Shown in pieces: positions 32,142-41,880 of a stretch of 64,000 nucleotides of DNA. Origin of the DNA: CAYPAV01 sp964408805 (GTDB lineage: Bacteria > Pseudomonadota > Alphaproteobacteria > UBA8366); assembly GCA_964408805.1 (NCBI GenBank), contig CAYPAV010000004.1, positions 186,001-250,000 of the forward strand, in the 5' to 3' direction. The translations under genes and the position numbers were made by a program. Positions within the stretch are counted from its first letter, which is position 1, and each line of letters opens with the position of its first letter. The notes under the pieces are model-generated. The model had not been told where the DNA came from. It saw nothing but the letters and a program-made list of their open reading frames with translations, and searched no databases.

Positions 32142-34886
32142 ATGGTCGAGAGCGTGAAGAAAGAGGTTCCGGTCTATTGCTATCAATGCGTCTCGGGGCC
32201 GGATCTGATGCGGGTCCAGGTCGAGGATGGCGTCGCGACGCGGATCGAATCGAACTTCGACATCGCCGACGAGCATCCGGGCGGCGGGCGCGTTTGCGTG
32301 AAGGCCTACGGCCTGATCCAGAAGACCTATAATCCGAACCGCGTGCAGCAGCCGATGAAGCGCACCAACCCCGCGAAGGGGCGGGCGCACGATCCGGGCT
32401 TCGTGCCGATCTCGTGGGCGGAAGCGCTCGATACCATCGGCGCCAAGTTGCGGGAGATCCGCGCCAAGGGGGTGCGCGACGAGTCGGGCTATCCGCGTCT
32501 CGCCGCAAGCTTCGGCGGCGGCGGCACGCCGGTTCAGTATATGGGCACCTTTCCCGCCTTCCTGGCCGCGTGGGGGCCTGCGGATCTCGGCTATGGCGCC
32601 GGGCAGGGGGTCAAGTGCTATCACTCGGAGCATCTCTACGGCGAACTCTGGCACCGCGCCTTCATTGTCTCGCCCGATACGCCGCGGGTGAATTACATCA
32701 TCAATTGCGGCAACAATGTCGAGGCGTCGGGCGGCGTCGTCGGGATCTGGCGCCAGGCGGACGCCCGGGCGCGGGGCGTAAAAAGGGTCCAGGTCGAACC
32801 ACATCTTTCGATCACCGGCGCCGTTTCGGCCGAATGGGTGCCGATCAAGCCGAAGACCGACGCGGCCTTTCTCTACGGTCTCATCCACCGCATGGTGCAC
32901 GAGCGGGATTTCAGCGAGAGCTGCGACCTGCCCTATTTGAAGGCGCGCTCGAATTCGCCCTACCTCCTTGGGCCGAACGGCTATTTCCTGCGCGATCCGG
33001 CGACGGAAAAGCCGCTGGTTTGGGACCTCGCGGACGCCGCCGCAAAACCGCATGACGGGGAGATCGGCGATGCCGCGCTGACCGGCGCCTTCGAGACGGC
33101 GGGAATCGAGATCGGCCCGGACAATCAGGTCTGGCGGCACGACGCGGTCCGCGCCATGCCGGCCTTTCAAGCCTTCCTCGATCATATGGCGACCTATACG
33201 CCGGATTGGGCGGCCGACGAGTGCGACGTTCCGGCCGAGACGATCCGCCGGATCGCCGATGAATACGTGGCCCATGCCATGATCGGCGAAACCGTCGAGA
33301 TCGAGGGACGGGCCCTGCCGCATCGACCGGTCGCTGTGATGTTGGGCAAGACCGTCAACAGCGGCTGGGGCGGTTATCATACTTGCTGGGCACGGACCAT
33401 GCTGGCCGTCCTGGTCGGCGCCTTGGAGGTGCCGGGCGGGACACTCGGGACAAACGTCAAGATCTCGCGGCCGGCGGCGAGCCGCGTCGGATCCTGCGTG
33501 CCCGGCGTTGACGGCTTCATGAAGCACGATTTCAACGACACCTCCCGGAACGGCTGGCACCGCAGCCCCGATATCCGGAACGCGTTCGACACGCTGGTGC
33601 CGCTCGTCTCCAACTCGCCCTGGTCGCCGGCCTTGGGTCCGGCCCATCTGCCCTGGCTCTTCATGAAGGAGCAACCGAAGAATTTCCCCGAACAAACCAA
33701 TCCGGATATCTGGTTCTGCTACCGGACCAACCCCGCGATCTCGTCGTGGAACGCGCCGGAAGTCGCCGAGCGCGTCGCCGAGTTCCCCTTTACCGTGGCC
33801 TTCGCCTATACCATGGACGAAACCAACCACATGGCCGACCTGCTGCTGCCTGAGGCGACCGACCTGGAGAGCCTGCAGCTGATCCGGATCGGCGGCACGA
33901 AGTTTCTCGAGAACTATTGGCACCACGAGGGCTGGGCGATCCGTCAGCCGGCGGTGGCACCCCAGGTCGACTGCATGGATTTGACTGACATCTCGACCGA
34001 ACTGGCGAAACAGGCCGGGCTTCTGGAGGAATACAATGAGGCCATCAACCGAGGCGGCGCCGGCATCCGACTGACGCGGAGCGGGCAGGATTTCACCCTC
34101 GATACCTCGATAGCCCATGATTGCGACACGATTTGGGATGCGATCGCACACGCGGCGAGCGCCGAGATTTCGGACGGCGAGGAGATACATGACCTCGATT
34201 GGTTCAAGCGGGAAGGCTACATGCTGCGGGATTATCCCGAGCTCGATTGGTACCTCTACCCCCGCATGGTCGACCAGAACCTTCGCTTCGAGCTGCCCTA
34301 TCAGGAGCGCTTGACGCGTCATGGCCGCGAGTTGGGCGCGCGCCTGCGGGAATCCGAGATCGAATGGTGGGACCGGCAGCTCGAGGAATACGCCTTCATG
34401 CCGCCCTATGAGCGCTTTGCCGACATCTGGCGGGACGATCCCAAGAACCATGAGCGCGATCCCGAGGATTACCCCTTCTGGGCCCTGACCGCGCGGTCGA
34501 TGCAATACAGCTGGGGGGCCAATGTCGGTATTCCGCTGATCAAGGAAGTTGCGAACAATATCGCCGGCCACCGGGGCGTCATCATCAACCGGAGCAAGGC
34601 ACGCGAGTTGGGGATCGGCGAGGGGGATCGGGTGGCAATCGAATCAGCCACCGGTGTCACCGAAGGGCCCGCTGTCCTCCGTGAGGGTATTCGCCCCGAC
34701 ACCGTTTTGATGATCGGTCAGTTCGACCATTGGAAAACACCGGTCGCCAAGGATTTCGATATGCCGAGCCTGAACTCCGTGACCGACTTGTCGTTGAAAC
34801 TAACGGATTCGACGGGGAGTGGCTCCGACATTACCCGGGTCAAAATCCGAAAATTGACCGAACCACTCGCCATGGCCGGCGAATAG
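32142..34886 (+). CDS. Molybdopterin oxidoreductase (DMSO-reductase family) catalytic subunit, one FeS Cys missing
   Basis: A 914-residue bis-MGD enzyme. The N-terminal FeS motif is CYQC (Cys13, Cys16), but where the third Cys (position 20) is expected there is Pro; the fourth is Cys52 in GGGRVCVKAYG. A likely Mo-ligand Cys159 lies in GQGVKCYHSEH. Later parts include HSEH, NCGNN and the C-terminal MGD domain (MQYSWGANVGIPL and SLNSVTDLS). No Tat signal is seen, so the active site should face the cytoplasm. The start is ATG 32142 after GGGAG. The next gene encodes its FeS/anchor subunit. Similarity to PadB (phenylacetyl-CoA:acceptor oxidoreductase) is a hypothesis only. Confidence 0.88.
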   Translation: MVESVKKEVPVYCYQCVSGPDLMRVQVEDGVATRIESNFDIADEHPGGGRVCVKAYGLIQKTYNPNRVQQPMKRTNPAKGRAHDPGFVPISWAEALDTIGAKLREIRAKGVRDESGYPRLAASFGGGGTPVQYMGTFPAFLAAWGPADLGYGAGQGVKCYHSEHLYGELWHRAFIVSPDTPRVNYIINCGNNVEASGGVVGIWRQADARARGVKRVQVEPHLSITGAVSAEWVPIKPKTDAAFLYGLIHRMVHERDFSESCDLPYLKARSNSPYLLGPNGYFLRDPATEKPLVWDLADAAAKPHDGEIGDAALTGAFETAGIEIGPDNQVWRHDAVRAMPAFQAFLDHMATYTPDWAADECDVPAETIRRIADEYVAHAMIGETVEIEGRALPHRPVAVMLGKTVNSGWGGYHTCWARTMLAVLVGALEVPGGTLGTNVKISRPAASRVGSCVPGVDGFMKHDFNDTSRNGWHRSPDIRNAFDTLVPLVSNSPWSPALGPAHLPWLFMKEQPKNFPEQTNPDIWFCYRTNPAISSWNAPEVAERVAEFPFTVAFAYTMDETNHMADLLLPEATDLESLQLIRIGGTKFLENYWHHEGWAIRQPAVAPQVDCMDLTDISTELAKQAGLLEEYNEAINRGGAGIRLTRSGQDFTLDTSIAHDCDTIWDAIAHAASAEISDGEEIHDLDWFKREGYMLRDYPELDWYLYPRMVDQNLRFELPYQERLTRHGRELGARLRESEIEWWDRQLEEYAFMPPYERFADIWRDDPKNHERDPEDYPFWALTARSMQYSWGANVGIPLIKEVANNIAGHRGVIINRSKARELGIGEGDRVAIESATGVTEGPAVLREGIRPDTVLMIGQFDHWKTPVAKDFDMPSLNSVTDLSLKLTDSTGSGSDITRVKIRKLTEPLAMAGE

Positions 34887-34888
34887 CG

Positions 34889-36502
34889 ATGAGTGAACCG
34901 ACCGCCGACCCGTCCCGACGCTGGGGCATGGTGATCGATCTCAACCGCTGCGTCGGTTGCCAGACCTGCACCATCGCCTGCAAGCACGCCAACGACACCG
35001 CGCCCGAGGTCCAGTGGCGCCGTGTCGTCGATGTCGAGGAGGGGGCCTTCCCGGACGTGCAGCGTTTCTTTCTGGTGACCGGTTGCCAGCATTGCGCCGA
35101 TCCGCCCTGCGTCCCCGTCTGCCCGACCGGCGCCACCTTCCAGCGCCCGGATGGGATCGTCGACATCGACTACGGGCAATGCATCGGCTGCGGCTATTGC
35201 GCCGTCGCCTGCCCCTATGAGGCGCGGACCATCGTGAAGTCGCAGGCCTGGTATTATGGCGAGTCGACCGCGCAGGAGCGCGCGGTGGCGCACCAAGACC
35301 GGATTGGCGTTGCGCAAAAATGCACATTCTGCGCCGATCGGGTCGAAGCCGGCCTCGACCGGGGACTGACGCCGGGCATCGATCCGGCGGCCACGCCCGC
35401 CTGTGCCGCCGCCTGTATCACCCAGGCGATTTCCTTTGGTGATTTCAACGACAAGGACAGCAACGTCTCGAAACTGACCGAGACGGCGGCGAACCTACAA
35501 ATCAATGCCGAGCTCGGCGCCGATCCGCAGATCAAATACCTTTACGAGACGCCGGCGGTGCCGGGGCGCGATGTTGCCGCCGATGAGGACCGCCTTCGCG
35601 ATCCGGAAAATCCCCTTGTGGGCCGGCGCCAGACCTTCTGGGACTGGCGGGCGGCGATGAACTGGATGATGGGCGGGCTTGGCTCCGGCTATGCGATCGT
35701 TCTCTGGTGTCTGTACCTGGCCGGGCGCATCCAGCCCGACACCCTGGCCCAGGGGAATGTGACCGCGGCGGTCCTGATGGCGATTGGCCTCTTTTCCGTC
35801 TTCATGAAGCTCGGCCGGCCGATGCGGTCTTGGCGGGCGATATTGCGGCCACAGTCTTCGTGGATGACGCGGGAACTTTACGCCGCCGCCGTCTTTTATC
35901 CCGCTGTCGGGGCCGGCTATCTTTGGCAATCGCCGGCGGCGTTTTGGCTGGCGGGACTTGCGGCCGCCGCGTTTTTGTTCTCGCAGGCGCAGATTCTATA
36001 CCGAGCGCGGGGCATTCCGGCCTGGCGGTCGCCGCTCATCCCCTGGATGGTCGTTGCCTCGGGTTTGGCCGAGGGGGTCGGGCTGCTTGCCTTTTCAATT
36101 GGCCTACCCCGGGGATTTCCGGTCGTTCTCGATGGTGTCGCGGAAGGCGCCATCCTCCTTCTTGTGGTGAACGCCATGCTGTGGCGGGCCTATGTGTCGG
36201 GGGCGGTGGAGGAGGGAATCGGGCCGCTGGCGCGCGATGCGCTCGACGAGGTCAACCAGGCGATCCGCATCGGCGGCTACATGGTGCCGGTGGTGCTCTT
36301 CGCGATCGCCGCGCTCGCGCCTCATATTCCATTGGTGATCTATACCGTGGCCGGGCTGGCCGCGATCGCGGGCGGCGCCTTTTGGAAATGGGCGGTCCTG
36401 CTTCGCGCGGGCTATCACCAGGGCTTCGTCCTGCCTAGGGCACCGCAACGAGGCTCCGGTGCGTTTGCGGCTCCCTCGCGTCTCGGCGGTGCCGCCGAAT
36501 AG
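34889..36502 (+). CDS. Fused four-cluster ferredoxin and NrfD/DmsC-type membrane anchor
   Basis: A 537-residue fusion. Residues 1-230 are an FeS electron-transfer subunit (DmsB/PhsB/PadC type) with cysteine groups CVGCQTCTIAC, CQHCADPPCVPVCP, CIGCGYCAVACP and CTFCADR, enough for four clusters. The rest has about eight hydrophobic spans and resembles NrfD/DmsC quinone-interacting anchors. Usually these are separate genes; here one chain carries both. The start at ATG 34889 is two bases past the previous stop. The chain should link the molybdoenzyme to the quinone pool. Whether it oxidises or reduces its substrate is not known. Confidence 0.87.
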   Translation: MSEPTADPSRRWGMVIDLNRCVGCQTCTIACKHANDTAPEVQWRRVVDVEEGAFPDVQRFFLVTGCQHCADPPCVPVCPTGATFQRPDGIVDIDYGQCIGCGYCAVACPYEARTIVKSQAWYYGESTAQERAVAHQDRIGVAQKCTFCADRVEAGLDRGLTPGIDPAATPACAAACITQAISFGDFNDKDSNVSKLTETAANLQINAELGADPQIKYLYETPAVPGRDVAADEDRLRDPENPLVGRRQTFWDWRAAMNWMMGGLGSGYAIVLWCLYLAGRIQPDTLAQGNVTAAVLMAIGLFSVFMKLGRPMRSWRAILRPQSSWMTRELYAAAVFYPAVGAGYLWQSPAAFWLAGLAAAAFLFSQAQILYRARGIPAWRSPLIPWMVVASGLAEGVGLLAFSIGLPRGFPVVLDGVAEGAILLLVVNAMLWRAYVSGAVEEGIGPLARDALDEVNQAIRIGGYMVPVVLFAIAALAPHIPLVIYTVAGLAAIAGGAFWKWAVLLRAGYHQGFVLPRAPQRGSGAFAAPSRLGGAAE

Positions 36503-36590
36503 GTAGCGAAACACCCGGCTTTGCCGGCCGGGCCCGCGATCTAGATTGTGTCCGGCGACGACCCGTTTCATTCCAGGAGCAGATCTCGAC

Positions 36591-37808
36591 ATGAAAGGTC
36601 CTTTGGACGGTCTCAAAGTATTCGACCTCACCCGGGTTTTGGCGGGGCCGCATTGCACGCAGCTCCTGGGCGATCTCGGTGCCGAGATCATCAAGATCGA
36701 ACGGCCGGGCGCCGGCGACGACACGCGCGGCTTTGCCCCCCCATACATTCGCGACGACGCCGGCGAGGAGACCAGCGAGAGCGCGTATTACGCGGGCGCC
36801 AACCGCAACAAGCGCTCGATCACCCTCAACCTCGGCACACCGGAGGGCCAGGCCTTGGCGAAGCGCCTGATGGCCGATTGCGATATCCTGGTGGAGAACT
36901 TCAAGACGGGCACGCTGGAGCGCTACGGTCTCGGTTACGAACAACTGAAGGAGACCTATCCCCGGCTGATCTATTGCTCGATTACCGGTTTCGGCCAGAC
37001 CGGCCCCTATGCGCCCCGCCCCGGCTATGACGGGCTGATCCAGGCGATGGGAGGTGTGATGGGCCTGACCGGCGTGCCCGACGGGGAACCGATGAAGGTC
37101 GGCGTGCCTATTGGCGACCTGATGGCGGGCATGTATGCCACGGTCGGCATTCTGGCCGCCGTCCGCCACCAGATCGAGACCGGCGAAGGCCAGTTCATCG
37201 ATATCGGCATGCTGGACACCCATGTCGGATGGCTGGCGAACCAGGGGATGAACTACCTGGCGACGGGCGAGGTCCCGGAGCGCCTCGGCAACCAGCATCC
37301 CAATATCGTGCCCTATCAGGTAATGCCGACGGCGGACGGCTATATCGTTCTTTCGGTCGGCAACGATCCAACCTTCGAACGCTTTTGCAAAGTCGCGGAT
37401 TGCGAGGAATTGCAGGCCGACGACCGCTTCAAGACCAATGCGGATCGGGTGTCTAACCGGGCCCATGTGACCGAGACCTTGAACGAGATCACGAAAAAGA
37501 AACCCTCCGCCTGGTGGCTGGAGAACCTTGAGGCGGCGAATATCGGCTGCGGCCCGATCAACACCCTGGCGGAGGTCTTCGCCGACCCCCACGTAAAGGC
37601 GCGCGAGATGGTCGTCGAAATGGACCACCCCGCCACGGGCGCCGCACCGGTCAAGCTGATCGCCAATCCGATCAAGCTCAGCGCCACCCCGCCGACCTAC
37701 CGCCAGCCCCCGCCGATGCTCGGGCAGCACACGGAGGAGATCCTCAAGGAATCGCTCGGCCTGGCGGCGGACGAGATCGCCAAGCTGCGTGAGGACGGAA
37801 CGGTTTAA
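36591..37808 (+). CDS. Class III CoA-transferase (CaiB/BaiF family)
   Basis: A 405-residue formyl-CoA-transferase-type enzyme. It opens with MKGPLDGLKVFDLTRVLAGP and continues with LGDLGAEIIKIERPGAGDDTRGFAPP. The catalytic Asp lies in IDIGMLDTHVGWL. Family members move CoA between carboxylic acids. The start is ATG 36591 after CCAGGAG. It follows the molybdoenzyme operon by 88 bases on the same strand, so activation of the same organic acid as a CoA ester is a reasonable idea, not proven. It converges on the luciferase-like gene. Confidence 0.92.
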   Translation: MKGPLDGLKVFDLTRVLAGPHCTQLLGDLGAEIIKIERPGAGDDTRGFAPPYIRDDAGEETSESAYYAGANRNKRSITLNLGTPEGQALAKRLMADCDILVENFKTGTLERYGLGYEQLKETYPRLIYCSITGFGQTGPYAPRPGYDGLIQAMGGVMGLTGVPDGEPMKVGVPIGDLMAGMYATVGILAAVRHQIETGEGQFIDIGMLDTHVGWLANQGMNYLATGEVPERLGNQHPNIVPYQVMPTADGYIVLSVGNDPTFERFCKVADCEELQADDRFKTNADRVSNRAHVTETLNEITKKKPSAWWLENLEAANIGCGPINTLAEVFADPHVKAREMVVEMDHPATGAAPVKLIANPIKLSATPPTYRQPPPMLGQHTEEILKESLGLAADEIAKLREDGTV

Positions 37809-37842
37809 GTTTCCTTCTCCCTCCCCCGCTTACGTCCCCGCG

Positions 37843-38910
37843 TCAGGCTGCGGCGCGGGTCTGGAATTCAGGGGCGACCTTGTCCATGAACAGGCGGATG
37901 CTGTTTTCCGTGACCTCGTAGGGCGAGGGGCCGATTCGGAATTGCAGGATGACGCCGCCGACGCCGATCGCATCGACCTTCGCGAGCCGCTCCGCCACCG
38001 TGGCGGGCGAGCCGCAGATCAGACTGTGCTTGACGATATTGCGGGCCGCCGTGGCGGGCGCGGTGCCGGTCTCTCCCGGCTTCGCCATGCTTTCACCGCG
38101 TTCGGCCAGGATGCGGGTGCGCATCTTGGCGCGCTGCTCGCGCTGCGCCTCGAAGAGGGGAATGCCGACGCGTTCCGCCTCGGCGTCGGTTTCGGCGACG
38201 AAGATATTGCGCCAGACCCAGGTCTGGTCGACGGCGGACGCTACGTGCGCGTCGTCGAAGCCGGCCTCACTCATGGTCTTCCGATAAAGATCCATGCGCT
38301 GCTTGGTGATCGCATCGGTCTGGACGTTCATCAGGAAGGGGCGGCCCTGCCGGGCCATGTCCAGCGTCGATTCCTCGCCGGAGCAGGCGCGAATCAAATA
38401 GGGATGCGGTTTCGTATAGGGTCTCGGTCGCAGCATCGGCAGCCACAAGTTCCAGTACTTTCCCTTGTGCTCGTAATTCTCTGTCGTCCAAGACTTGATC
38501 ATGATTTCTTCGGATTCGAGCAACCGTTCCTGGGCCTCCTCCGGCGCGATGCCGTAACCCCGGTAATCGTAAATATTATGCGCGGTACCCCGGCCCAGCC
38601 CGACGATTAGCCGCCCCTTCGAGAGGTGATCGATCATCGCCATCTGCTCCGCCATTCGGATCGGATGATGCAGCGACATCTGGGCGACCGCGAAGCCGAG
38701 CTTGATTCGCTTCGTCGCCACGGCGAGCGCCGCGGCAAAACTGACAGGGTCGACATAGGCGCAATTGCCGTCGAAATGGTGCTCCGCGAGCCACAGCACT
38801 TCCATTCCCAACTCATCGCAGAGCACGGCCTCCGCCAGGCTATCGTCGATTACTTGGCCGTCTTGCTCCGGCGTTTCCGCTTGCGGGAACAGAAAATTGC
38901 TGAACTTCAC
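37843..38910 (-). CDS. LLM-class flavin-dependent oxidoreductase
   Basis: A 355-residue bacterial-luciferase-like monooxygenase/oxidoreductase. Family features are the WLAEHHF segment near the N-terminus, IKLGFAVAQMSLHHPIRMAEQ, LSKGRLIVGLGRGT, and late GSPATVAERLAKVDAIGV. It uses reduced FMN or F420 to oxygenate or oxidise a substrate that cannot be deduced. It lies on the minus strand, converging on the CoA-transferase gene. The ~128-base gap upstream separates it from a bacteriohemerythrin. Confidence 0.9.
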   Translation of the reverse strand: MKFSNFLFPQAETPEQDGQVIDDSLAEAVLCDELGMEVLWLAEHHFDGNCAYVDPVSFAAALAVATKRIKLGFAVAQMSLHHPIRMAEQMAMIDHLSKGRLIVGLGRGTAHNIYDYRGYGIAPEEAQERLLESEEIMIKSWTTENYEHKGKYWNLWLPMLRPRPYTKPHPYLIRACSGEESTLDMARQGRPFLMNVQTDAITKQRMDLYRKTMSEAGFDDAHVASAVDQTWVWRNIFVAETDAEAERVGIPLFEAQREQRAKMRTRILAERGESMAKPGETGTAPATAARNIVKHSLICGSPATVAERLAKVDAIGVGGVILQFRIGPSPYEVTENSIRLFMDKVAPEFQTRAAA

Positions 38911-39038
38911 GTTTGATCTCCTTGTCTGCCGAATTGTTTTGGAAAACGTCGTGGTCGCGGTTCAATTAATATTGGCCGGGAAAGTTGGTTTGGGAACCCG
39001 ATGATGCCGGCGAATGCCCGAGTCGGGCGGCGGCCGGC

Positions 39039-39551
39039 TCAGCAGAAAAGCAGACGCGGTTTCGCGGTGTCCGAAAAGGCCGCGCCTTCCTCGTCGCCGC
39101 GTACCACCGCGAGGCCGGGTCCGAATTTTTCAGCCGCCGGCCCCACTTCCGAACTGCCTTCGATAAAGGGTTTGTAGGCGGCATCGTTCACCAGGATATG
39201 GTGGCTGAGCCAGGCCTTCAGATAATCGAGAATCTCCTCGAGCGTGGCTTTATCCACCGTTCGCGCGAGCTTGTTCCGCATATCGTATATGAACTGGGTG
39301 AAGCCGCCGTGTTCTCGCATATGATCCGCGAAATCCGGAAAATGGCAGGCCTGCATGACGCTTTCCTCTCGCGAGAAATGATATTGCGTATAGGTCACGA
39401 GTTCGCGGAACAGATCGGCCAGGGCCCGATGGTTGATCTTGGTCTCCAGCATGTCATGCAGTTCGTTGATGATGGCGATGAGGGCGCGGTGATCGGAGTC
39501 GATCAATACGTCTCCCACGCTCATATCGTCTTGCCATTCGAAAAAGGCCAT
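39039..39551 (-). CDS. Bacteriohemerythrin
   Basis: A 170-residue hemerythrin-like protein. All ligands of the di-iron site can be traced: His21 (DSDHRAL), His58 and Glu62 (HFSREE), His77 and His81 (HMREHG), and His118 with Asp123 (HHILVND). The last 40 residues form a non-family tail. It binds O2 reversibly, and in bacteria is linked to O2 sensing, delivery or detoxification. It has no fused signalling domain. It is a stand-alone minus-strand gene. Confidence 0.93.
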   Translation of the reverse strand: MAFFEWQDDMSVGDVLIDSDHRALIAIINELHDMLETKINHRALADLFRELVTYTQYHFSREESVMQACHFPDFADHMREHGGFTQFIYDMRNKLARTVDKATLEEILDYLKAWLSHHILVNDAAYKPFIEGSSEVGPAAEKFGPGLAVVRGDEEGAAFSDTAKPRLLFC

Positions 39552-39658
39552 GAAGTTCCCTCGTACGCGGAATTATACCCCCCCAGCCTATAGTCGAGGC
39601 TACGATGTGTCGGCGGCATTGATCTGGATCAGATTCGCCCGGGCCGCGCAAGAATCAT

Positions 39659-39997
39659 TCAGAGATTTTCACCATCGAGCCAATTCCGCCCGAGACGGTC
39701 CTCGATTTCGACGACCCAAAGATCGGGGTCGTATTCCGTTTGTCTTCTGATGTAAACGTCGGCTTCGGCCTCCTCGACGAGCTGGCCGTCGAGGGCTTGG
39801 CGCCAGCCGAGCCGGCCTTCCGAATCGCGTGCCTGGGTCATGACCCTGCAGCCGGCCTCGAGCTGGTTCAGCTTGACGATAACGACGCCGCTATGGGGAT
39901 CGCCGCGCCGGGCCACGACGACGGGCACGCCGGCGGCGCTACAGCGTTTGACATGGGCCTTGACCCAAAGTTCGGTCGGGATTCGCGTCTCCGGCAT
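39659..39997 (-). CDS. DUF1491-family protein
   Basis: A 112-residue protein of the alphaproteobacterial DUF1491 family. The start PTELWVKAHVKRCSAAGVPVVVARRGD, the core GVVIVKLNQLE, and the DPDLWVVEIEDR segment near the C-terminus are characteristic. The family is soluble and uncharacterised. The gene is divergent from the aldonate dehydratase gene. Confidence 0.85.
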   Translation of the reverse strand: MPETRIPTELWVKAHVKRCSAAGVPVVVARRGDPHSGVVIVKLNQLEAGCRVMTQARDSEGRLGWRQALDGQLVEEAEADVYIRRQTEYDPDLWVVEIEDRLGRNWLDGENL

Positions 39998-40118
39998 CGC
40001 CGGAGGATAGCATGTTGGCTTTACGGGCGATCAAGCGGCGAATCCGCCTTCTTCGCATTGACAGAATCCCCCTGGATGGAAACACTGCCGCCCCTCAGCA
40101 TCCTGGGAGTATCACCTC

Positions 40119-41837
40119 ATGGCCGACAAGAAACGCCGCAGCACCGCCTGGTTCGGACCCACCGATCGCGACGGTTTCGTACATCGAAGCTGGATGCGGA
40201 ACCAGGGCCGGCCGAGCCATCTGTTCGACGGCCGTCCCGTCATCGGCATCTGCAACACTTGGTCCGAGCTGACCCCCTGCAACGGTCATTTCCGGGAGCT
40301 GGCCGAACACGTGAAACGCGGCGTCTACGAAATGGGCGGGTTTCCGGTCGAGTTTCCGGTGATGTCGCTGGGCGAGACCCTGATGCGGCCGACGACAATG
40401 CTGTTCCGCAACCTCGCCTCCATGGATGTCGAGGAATCGATTCGCGCCAATCCGATGGACGGCGTCGTCCTTTTGACCGGTTGCGACAAGACCACGCCGT
40501 CCCTGTTGATGGGGGCGGCGAGCTGCGGCTTGCCGACGATCGTCTGTTCCGGTGGGCCGATGCTGAACGGCAAGTTCCGCGATCGCGATATCGGCTCCGG
40601 CACTAGTGTTTGGGAATTCTCCGAGGATGTCCGCGGCGGCAAGATGACGCTACAGGATTTCATGGACGCCGAGGCCGGCATGTCGCGCTCGGCGGGCCAT
40701 TGCATGACCATGGGCACGGCCTCGACCATGGCCTCGATGGTGGAGGCGCTCGGCATGGGGTTGCCGACCAACGCCGCCATCCCGGCCGCCGATTCCAGGC
40801 GGAAGGTGGTCGCTCATATGGTCGGCCGGCGCGCCGTCGAGATGGTTGAGGCGGACCTCACGATCGACAAGGTTCTTACGAAAGAAGCCTTCGAAAACGC
40901 CATCATGATCAACGGCGCCATCGGCGGCTCGACCAATGCGGTCGTGCATCTGCTGGCGATCGCCGGACGGATCGGGATCGAGCTCTCGCTCGACGACTGG
41001 GACCGGTTGGGGCGCGATATGCCGTGTCTCGTCAATTTGATGCCGTCGGGCAAATACCTGATGGAGGATTTCTATTATGCCGGGGGTCTGCCGGCGGTAA
41101 TCAAGGAAATTGGCGATCGCATCCACAAGGAGGCACTGACCGTAAACGGCCAAACGATCTGGGAAAACGTGAAGGAGGCGCCTTGCTACGACCGGGACGT
41201 GATCTTCACCCAGAAGAAACCGTTCAAGGACTCAGGGGGTATCGTCGTTTTGCGCGGCAATCTGGCGCCGTCCGGCGCCATCCTGAAGCCGTCCGCCGCC
41301 ACGGCCGAACTGATGCAGCACAAGGGCCGCGCCGTCGTCTTCGAGGACATCGATCACTTCAAGGAGAAGGTCAACGATCCCAACCTCGACGTCGAGCCGA
41401 ACGATGTTCTGGTGCTGAAGAATTGCGGCCCGAAGGGCTATCCGGGCTTCCCCGAGGTCGGCAATCTGGAGCTGCCGCCGAAGATCCTGGCCCAGGGTAT
41501 CACCGACATGGTGCGCATTTCTGATGCCAGGATGAGCGGCACCGCCTACGGCACCGTCGTCCTCCACACCTCGCCCGAGGCCGCGGCTGGGGGCACGCTG
41601 GCCCTGGTCCGGGACGGCGACATGATCGAGCTCGACGTCGAAGGGCGGAGACTCCATCTCGACGTCTCCGACGAGGAGCTGGAAAGCCGCCGCGCCGAAT
41701 GGTCCCCGCCGACGGGCCCGATCGACCGCGGCTACTACAAGCTCTACACCGACCACGTGCTACAGGCGGATACGGGCGCGGACCTCGATTTCCTGGTGGG
41801 CGCGTCCGGCGCGCCGGTGCCGCGCGAGAGTCATTGA
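40119..41837 (+). CDS. IlvD/Edd-family aldonate dehydratase (L-arabonate-type)
   Basis: A 572-residue FeS dehydratase. Cluster cysteines are Cys54 (TPCNGH), Cys122 (GCDKTTPS, with the catalytic-region Lys124) and Cys195 (SAGHCMT). They lie five positions before the C59, C127 and C200 I recall for Rhizobium L-arabonate dehydratase. The Ser motif region RISDARMSGTAYGTVVLHTSPE is also closer to pentonate dehydratases than to valine-pathway IlvD. It would turn a sugar acid into its 2-keto-3-deoxy form. The next two genes, a 2-hydroxyacid dehydrogenase and a DenD-like dehydrogenase, fit a sugar-acid route. The true substrate is uncertain. Confidence 0.88.
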   Translation: MADKKRRSTAWFGPTDRDGFVHRSWMRNQGRPSHLFDGRPVIGICNTWSELTPCNGHFRELAEHVKRGVYEMGGFPVEFPVMSLGETLMRPTTMLFRNLASMDVEESIRANPMDGVVLLTGCDKTTPSLLMGAASCGLPTIVCSGGPMLNGKFRDRDIGSGTSVWEFSEDVRGGKMTLQDFMDAEAGMSRSAGHCMTMGTASTMASMVEALGMGLPTNAAIPAADSRRKVVAHMVGRRAVEMVEADLTIDKVLTKEAFENAIMINGAIGGSTNAVVHLLAIAGRIGIELSLDDWDRLGRDMPCLVNLMPSGKYLMEDFYYAGGLPAVIKEIGDRIHKEALTVNGQTIWENVKEAPCYDRDVIFTQKKPFKDSGGIVVLRGNLAPSGAILKPSAATAELMQHKGRAVVFEDIDHFKEKVNDPNLDVEPNDVLVLKNCGPKGYPGFPEVGNLELPPKILAQGITDMVRISDARMSGTAYGTVVLHTSPEAAAGGTLALVRDGDMIELDVEGRRLHLDVSDEELESRRAEWSPPTGPIDRGYYKLYTDHVLQADTGADLDFLVGASGAPVPRESH

Positions 41838-41880
41838 GCGTTGCTTGCGATGCGACCGGCAAATTGAACAGAGGATGACA

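Noticed and set aside
31782..34571. Very long minus-strand frame (929 codons) opposite the molybdoenzyme gene
   Set aside because: The plus strand has clear molybdopterin motifs and a good start. The minus frame has no recognisable domain and arises from third-position GC bias.
36435..37730. 431-codon minus frame over the CoA-transferase
   Set aside because: The plus frame carries the family start and catalytic Asp; the minus frame is a shadow.
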